A DNA stretch of 8,831 nt, taken from contig JAIXRD010000113.1 of assembly GCA_027485365.1 (NCBI GenBank), forward strand, positions 1 through 8,831, in the 5' to 3' direction. Position 1 is the stretch's first letter, and each line of letters opens with the position of its first letter. This DNA comes from Cryomorphaceae bacterium (GTDB taxonomy: Bacteria; Bacteroidota; Bacteroidia; Flavobacteriales_D; Crocinitomicaceae). This document shows positions 6,679-8,831 of the stretch, piece after piece. A program made the translations under genes and the position numbers. The notes under the pieces were generated by a model. It saw nothing but the letters and a program-made list of their open reading frames with translations, was not told the DNA's origin and ran no database searches.

Positions 6679-8106
6679 TTAATGTGCTGTTTCAGAAGCG
6701 TCTAATTGAGTGATTCCCTGTTTTTTTAACATTCGACTTACAGTCCATGCGAAAAAGGCTAAGTATACAAAGCATAGCACACCAATCCAATATGAATTTT
6801 GGATACCTATGGATTTACTTGTTCCTATGGATGCTTGCCATTGCGACACAAATCCACCTCCCATAATCATCATAATCATTAAACTAGAAGCCGCATTTGT
6901 TTTTTCATTCAATCCTGCGATACCTAAGGTAAAGATACATGGCCAAAGGGTGGAGCAAAACAGTCCTACGGAAATAAATGCAAACACACTCACCATGCCG
7001 CTTGCAAAAATACCAACCAATAGGGCACTGGCACCCAACGTTGAATATACAATCAATTGTCGAACGGGGTTTCCGCCAGTAAATGCCTCTGCTACCATAA
7101 GAACTATCACCAAAAATAAGTACGGATAGAATTGAGAAACATTATGCCCTGCAATATAATTCGCTAACATAAAAATTGAAAAGGCGAGAAACGGCAACAA
7201 GATCGAAAGTCGTTGTTTAATGTCTGCCCCAACATTAAAGGCGCCTGCCGCAGAGGCCCAACGACCAATCATCAAGCTTCCCCAAAATAAAGACACAAAG
7301 GGGGTGATTTCATGCTCAGCCTTACCCAATTTCAATTTCATGAATTCAGGGAGGTTACTCGCGGTGGAAACTTCAACTCCAACGTATAAAAATATCGCAA
7401 TCATAGCTAAAATCACCTGTGGTTTTTTCGCCACGCCGATAATTGATACACGCTCAGTAGAAGCAGTTCCTTCTTCTTCTATCTGATCTGGAACACTTGA
7501 AAATTTAAAAAATACAGCAGCTAAAATGAATGTTGCACCGAGTATTAAATATGGTATTTTAACGGCTGAAAGCTCTAAGCTCGTGGAGCCCGTGCCGGCC
7601 ATTCCAAAAATGGCAAAGGAAACCAATACGGGTCCGATGGTTGTACCCACATTATTAATCCCTCCCGCCAAGCTTAATCGCAAATTACCTTTAGATGGGT
7701 CGCCCATGTTAATTGCCAAGGGGTTGGCAGCAATTTGTTGTAGCGCAAATCCAATCCCCACGGTAAACAAACCACCAAGTAAAAGGGGAAACGAAGATTC
7801 ATTTGCAGCAGGAATAAACAATAAGGTTCCTAATGCTGAAATTACCAAGCCTAAAGCGAGCCCGTTACGATAACCTAGAACCTTAAGTAAATCCTTCTTC
7901 ATAAAAGCTGAAACAGCAAAATAAAGCAAAGAACCTACAGTATACGCAATGTAAAATGCCACTGAAATCAACTGTGCCTTGTCTTGTTTTAAATTCAAGG
8001 CCTTCTTAAAAACAGGAATTAATATATCATTACTGGAAGCTACAAAACCCCAAAAGAAGAATATGATTATCAGGGCTCCAAAGGCGCTAAAATTGGTTTT
8101 TTTCAT
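6679..8106 (-). CDS. FucP-like sugar MFS permease of the inner membrane
   Basis: The product has 475 residues from the ATG at 8106, which starts directly at the membrane-insertion region (MKKTNFSAFG then ALIIIFFFWGF). A TTG six codons upstream is also possible but less likely. About 12 hydrophobic helices are visible, with a charged central loop at about 201-230. FucP-family landmarks: FFFWGFVASSNDILIP (16-31), LGYRNGLALGLVISALGTLLFIPAA (77-101), LQQIAANPLAINMGDP (122-137), NLRLSLAGGINNVGTTIGP (141-159), FLYVGVEVSTASNLPEF (239-255) and LWPCIFTLGIAGL (387-399). Members of this family bring sugars such as fucose, glucose or galactose into the cytoplasm by proton symport. In this locus it probably imports glucose or a short glucan oligosaccharide released in the periplasm. 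The transported sugar cannot be read from the sequence. It precedes the regulator by 8 bp and follows dxs by 35 bp. Confidence 0.9.
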   Translation of the reverse strand: MKKTNFSAFGALIIIFFFWGFVASSNDILIPVFKKALNLKQDKAQLISVAFYIAYTVGSLLYFAVSAFMKKDLLKVLGYRNGLALGLVISALGTLLFIPAANESSFPLLLGGLFTVGIGFALQQIAANPLAINMGDPSKGNLRLSLAGGINNVGTTIGPVLVSFAIFGMAGTGSTSLELSAVKIPYLILGATFILAAVFFKFSSVPDQIEEEGTASTERVSIIGVAKKPQVILAMIAIFLYVGVEVSTASNLPEFMKLKLGKAEHEITPFVSLFWGSLMIGRWASAAGAFNVGADIKQRLSILLPFLAFSIFMLANYIAGHNVSQFYPYLFLVIVLMVAEAFTGGNPVRQLIVYSTLGASALLVGIFASGMVSVFAFISVGLFCSTLWPCIFTLGIAGLNEKTNAASSLMIMMIMGGGFVSQWQASIGTSKSIGIQNSYWIGVLCFVYLAFFAWTVSRMLKKQGITQLDASETAH

Positions 8107-8122
8107 GGTCAAAATTTCGACC
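8107..8122. repeat. Near-perfect 16-bp palindrome touching the permease start codon
   Basis: GGTCAAAATTTCGACC matches its reverse complement at 14 of 16 positions, and the single mismatched pair becomes a G-U pair in RNA. In the transcript it could fold as GGUCGA / UUGACC around an AAUU loop immediately before the AUG, occupying the place where a ribosome would bind. It could equally be a protein-binding operator. It fills almost half of the 35-bp gap between dxs and the permease gene. Confidence 0.45.
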
Positions 8123-8141
8123 AAAATACAATTAAATTTGA

Positions 8142-8831
8142 TTAACCGGCCTGAGAGGCAGCTGTTTTTGTATTTTCAACCATAAGTAAGCGTTCAACTG
8201 AAGCAGCGATTGAGGCAGCATCAAATCCACAGGCTGCCCAGAGTTCTTCTTGGGTTCCATGGTGAATATAATCATCCGGAATTCCTAAACGAACTACTTC
8301 TGCTTTGTACCCACGATCCGCCATAAACTCTAACACTGCCGAACCAAAGCCTCCCATTAAGCAACCATCCTCCACCGTGATAACCTTATCGAACTTGGTA
8401 AAAACTTCATGTAATAGCATCTCATCAAGCGGCTTAACAAAACGCAAATCATAATGAGCTGGTGTAATTCCAACCTTAGTCAATGTTTTTATTGCCTCTT
8501 GGGCAAAATTCCCAGGGTGACCGATAGTTAAAATTGCAACTCCTTCTCCCGCGGAAACTTTTCTGCCTTTACCAACGGGTATCTCTTCAAGCGGAGTTTT
8601 CCAATCAGTCATAACACCGTTACCTCTTGGGTATCTGATGGTAAATGGTCCTTTATTTTCAAGTTGAGCCGTATACATTAGGTTACGTAATTCTTGCTCA
8701 TTCATTGGTGCTGAAACCACCATATTCGGAATACAACGCATGTAAGCTAGGTCATATGCGCCATGGTGTGTTGCGCCATCCGCTCCAACTAAGCCACCAC
8801 GGTCTAGACAAAACACAACATTTAAATTTTG
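8142..8831 (-). CDS. dxs: 1-deoxy-D-xylulose-5-phosphate synthase, C-terminal 229 residues
   Basis: The frame is open to the window edge (first visible residues QNLNVVFCLDRGG), so the N-terminal part, with the thiamine diphosphate-binding domain, is missing. The visible part covers the end of the transketolase-like pyrimidine domain, with DRGGLVGADGATHHGAYDLAYMRCIPNM and the IRYPRG motif. The C-terminal transketolase domain follows, with VEDGCLMGGFGSAVLEF and LGIPDDYIHHGTQEELW. These are diagnostic of DXS rather than transketolase or pyruvate dehydrogenase. The enzyme condenses pyruvate and glyceraldehyde 3-phosphate to 1-deoxy-D-xylulose 5-phosphate, the first step of the methylerythritol phosphate pathway, in the cytoplasm. 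The stop codon at 8144-8142 follows an ordinary short tail (SQAG). It is a housekeeping gene marking the edge of the glycan locus. No functional link to the downstream permease is implied, although no clear terminator separates them. Confidence 0.96.
   Translation of the reverse strand, partial: QNLNVVFCLDRGGLVGADGATHHGAYDLAYMRCIPNMVVSAPMNEQELRNLMYTAQLENKGPFTIRYPRGNGVMTDWKTPLEEIPVGKGRKVSAGEGVAILTIGHPGNFAQEAIKTLTKVGITPAHYDLRFVKPLDEMLLHEVFTKFDKVITVEDGCLMGGFGSAVLEFMADRGYKAEVVRLGIPDDYIHHGTQEELWAACGFDAASIAASVERLLMVENTKTAASQAG

Noticed and set aside
6710..7129. Plus-strand open frame of 139 residues opposite the permease gene
   Set aside because: It is an antisense shadow of a strongly supported membrane protein gene, with biased composition and no domain; the same holds for the frames at 7220-7486 and 7526-7873.
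8107..8124. TTG start at 8124 for the permease
   Set aside because: The six extra residues (MVEILT) add nothing typical of the family, and the ATG at 8106 gives the usual short N-terminus; the palindrome there would otherwise be coding.
8121..8128. TATTTTGG on the minus strand as a -7 element for the permease
   Set aside because: The match to TAnnTTTG is imperfect, no TTG lies at a proper distance upstream, and transcription would start within a few bases of the ATG.
8150..8160. GCCT-CTC-AGGC mini-hairpin at the end of dxs as a terminator
   Set aside because: The stem is only 4 bp, lies inside the coding region and is not followed by a T run.

Overview
The window is AT-rich Bacteroidota DNA with every gene on the minus strand. 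The evidence is the SusC/SusD pair, lipoproteins with short lipoboxes followed by Lys or Gln-Lys, weak Shine-Dalgarno sequences, and a promoter candidate of the Bacteroidota type (TTG, about 20 bases, TAnnTTT). The protein style (PKD lipoprotein, SusC/SusD, apparent glucanase) resembles aquatic or marine Flavobacteriia-like lineages. The genus cannot be fixed from this sequence alone.

In the direction of transcription (high to low coordinates) the layout is: (1) the C-terminal part of dxs, an isoprenoid housekeeping gene cut by the window edge (8831-8142); (2) a FucP-like sugar MFS permease (8106-6679); (3) a Nudix-domain transcriptional regulator of the NrtR/AraR type with a degenerate Nudix box (6670-5975); (4) a 139-bp intergenic control region (5974-5836) with a promoter candidate, several inverted repeats and a tetraloop-capped hairpin; (5) SusC-like TonB-dependent receptor (5835-2743); (6) SusD-like glycan-binding lipoprotein (2739-1279); (7) PKD-domain surface lipoprotein, probably a surface glycan-binding protein (1267-416); (8) the start of a second PKD-like lipoprotein whose last visible residues look like the first strand of a GH16 beta-glucanase (408-1, cut by the edge). 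Gaps between genes 5 to 8 are only 3, 11 and 7 bp, so susC to the putative glucanase is one operon. MFS and regulator are 8 bp apart and form a second tight pair.

Together genes 2 to 8 read as a polysaccharide utilization locus, most likely for a beta-glucan such as laminarin. The putative surface glucanase would cut the polymer, and the PKD lipoprotein and SusD would hold it. SusC would import oligosaccharides across the outer membrane, and the MFS permease would carry the resulting sugar or short oligosaccharide across the inner membrane. The Nudix protein would sense a sugar signal and act on the palindromes before susC. The substrate is inferred from gene order and from the partial GH16 start. 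The rest of the enzyme set lies beyond base 1.

I see no tRNA, rRNA, insertion sequence, CRISPR array or clear intrinsic terminator. The only gene-free stretch longer than 35 bp is the 139-bp region before susC.
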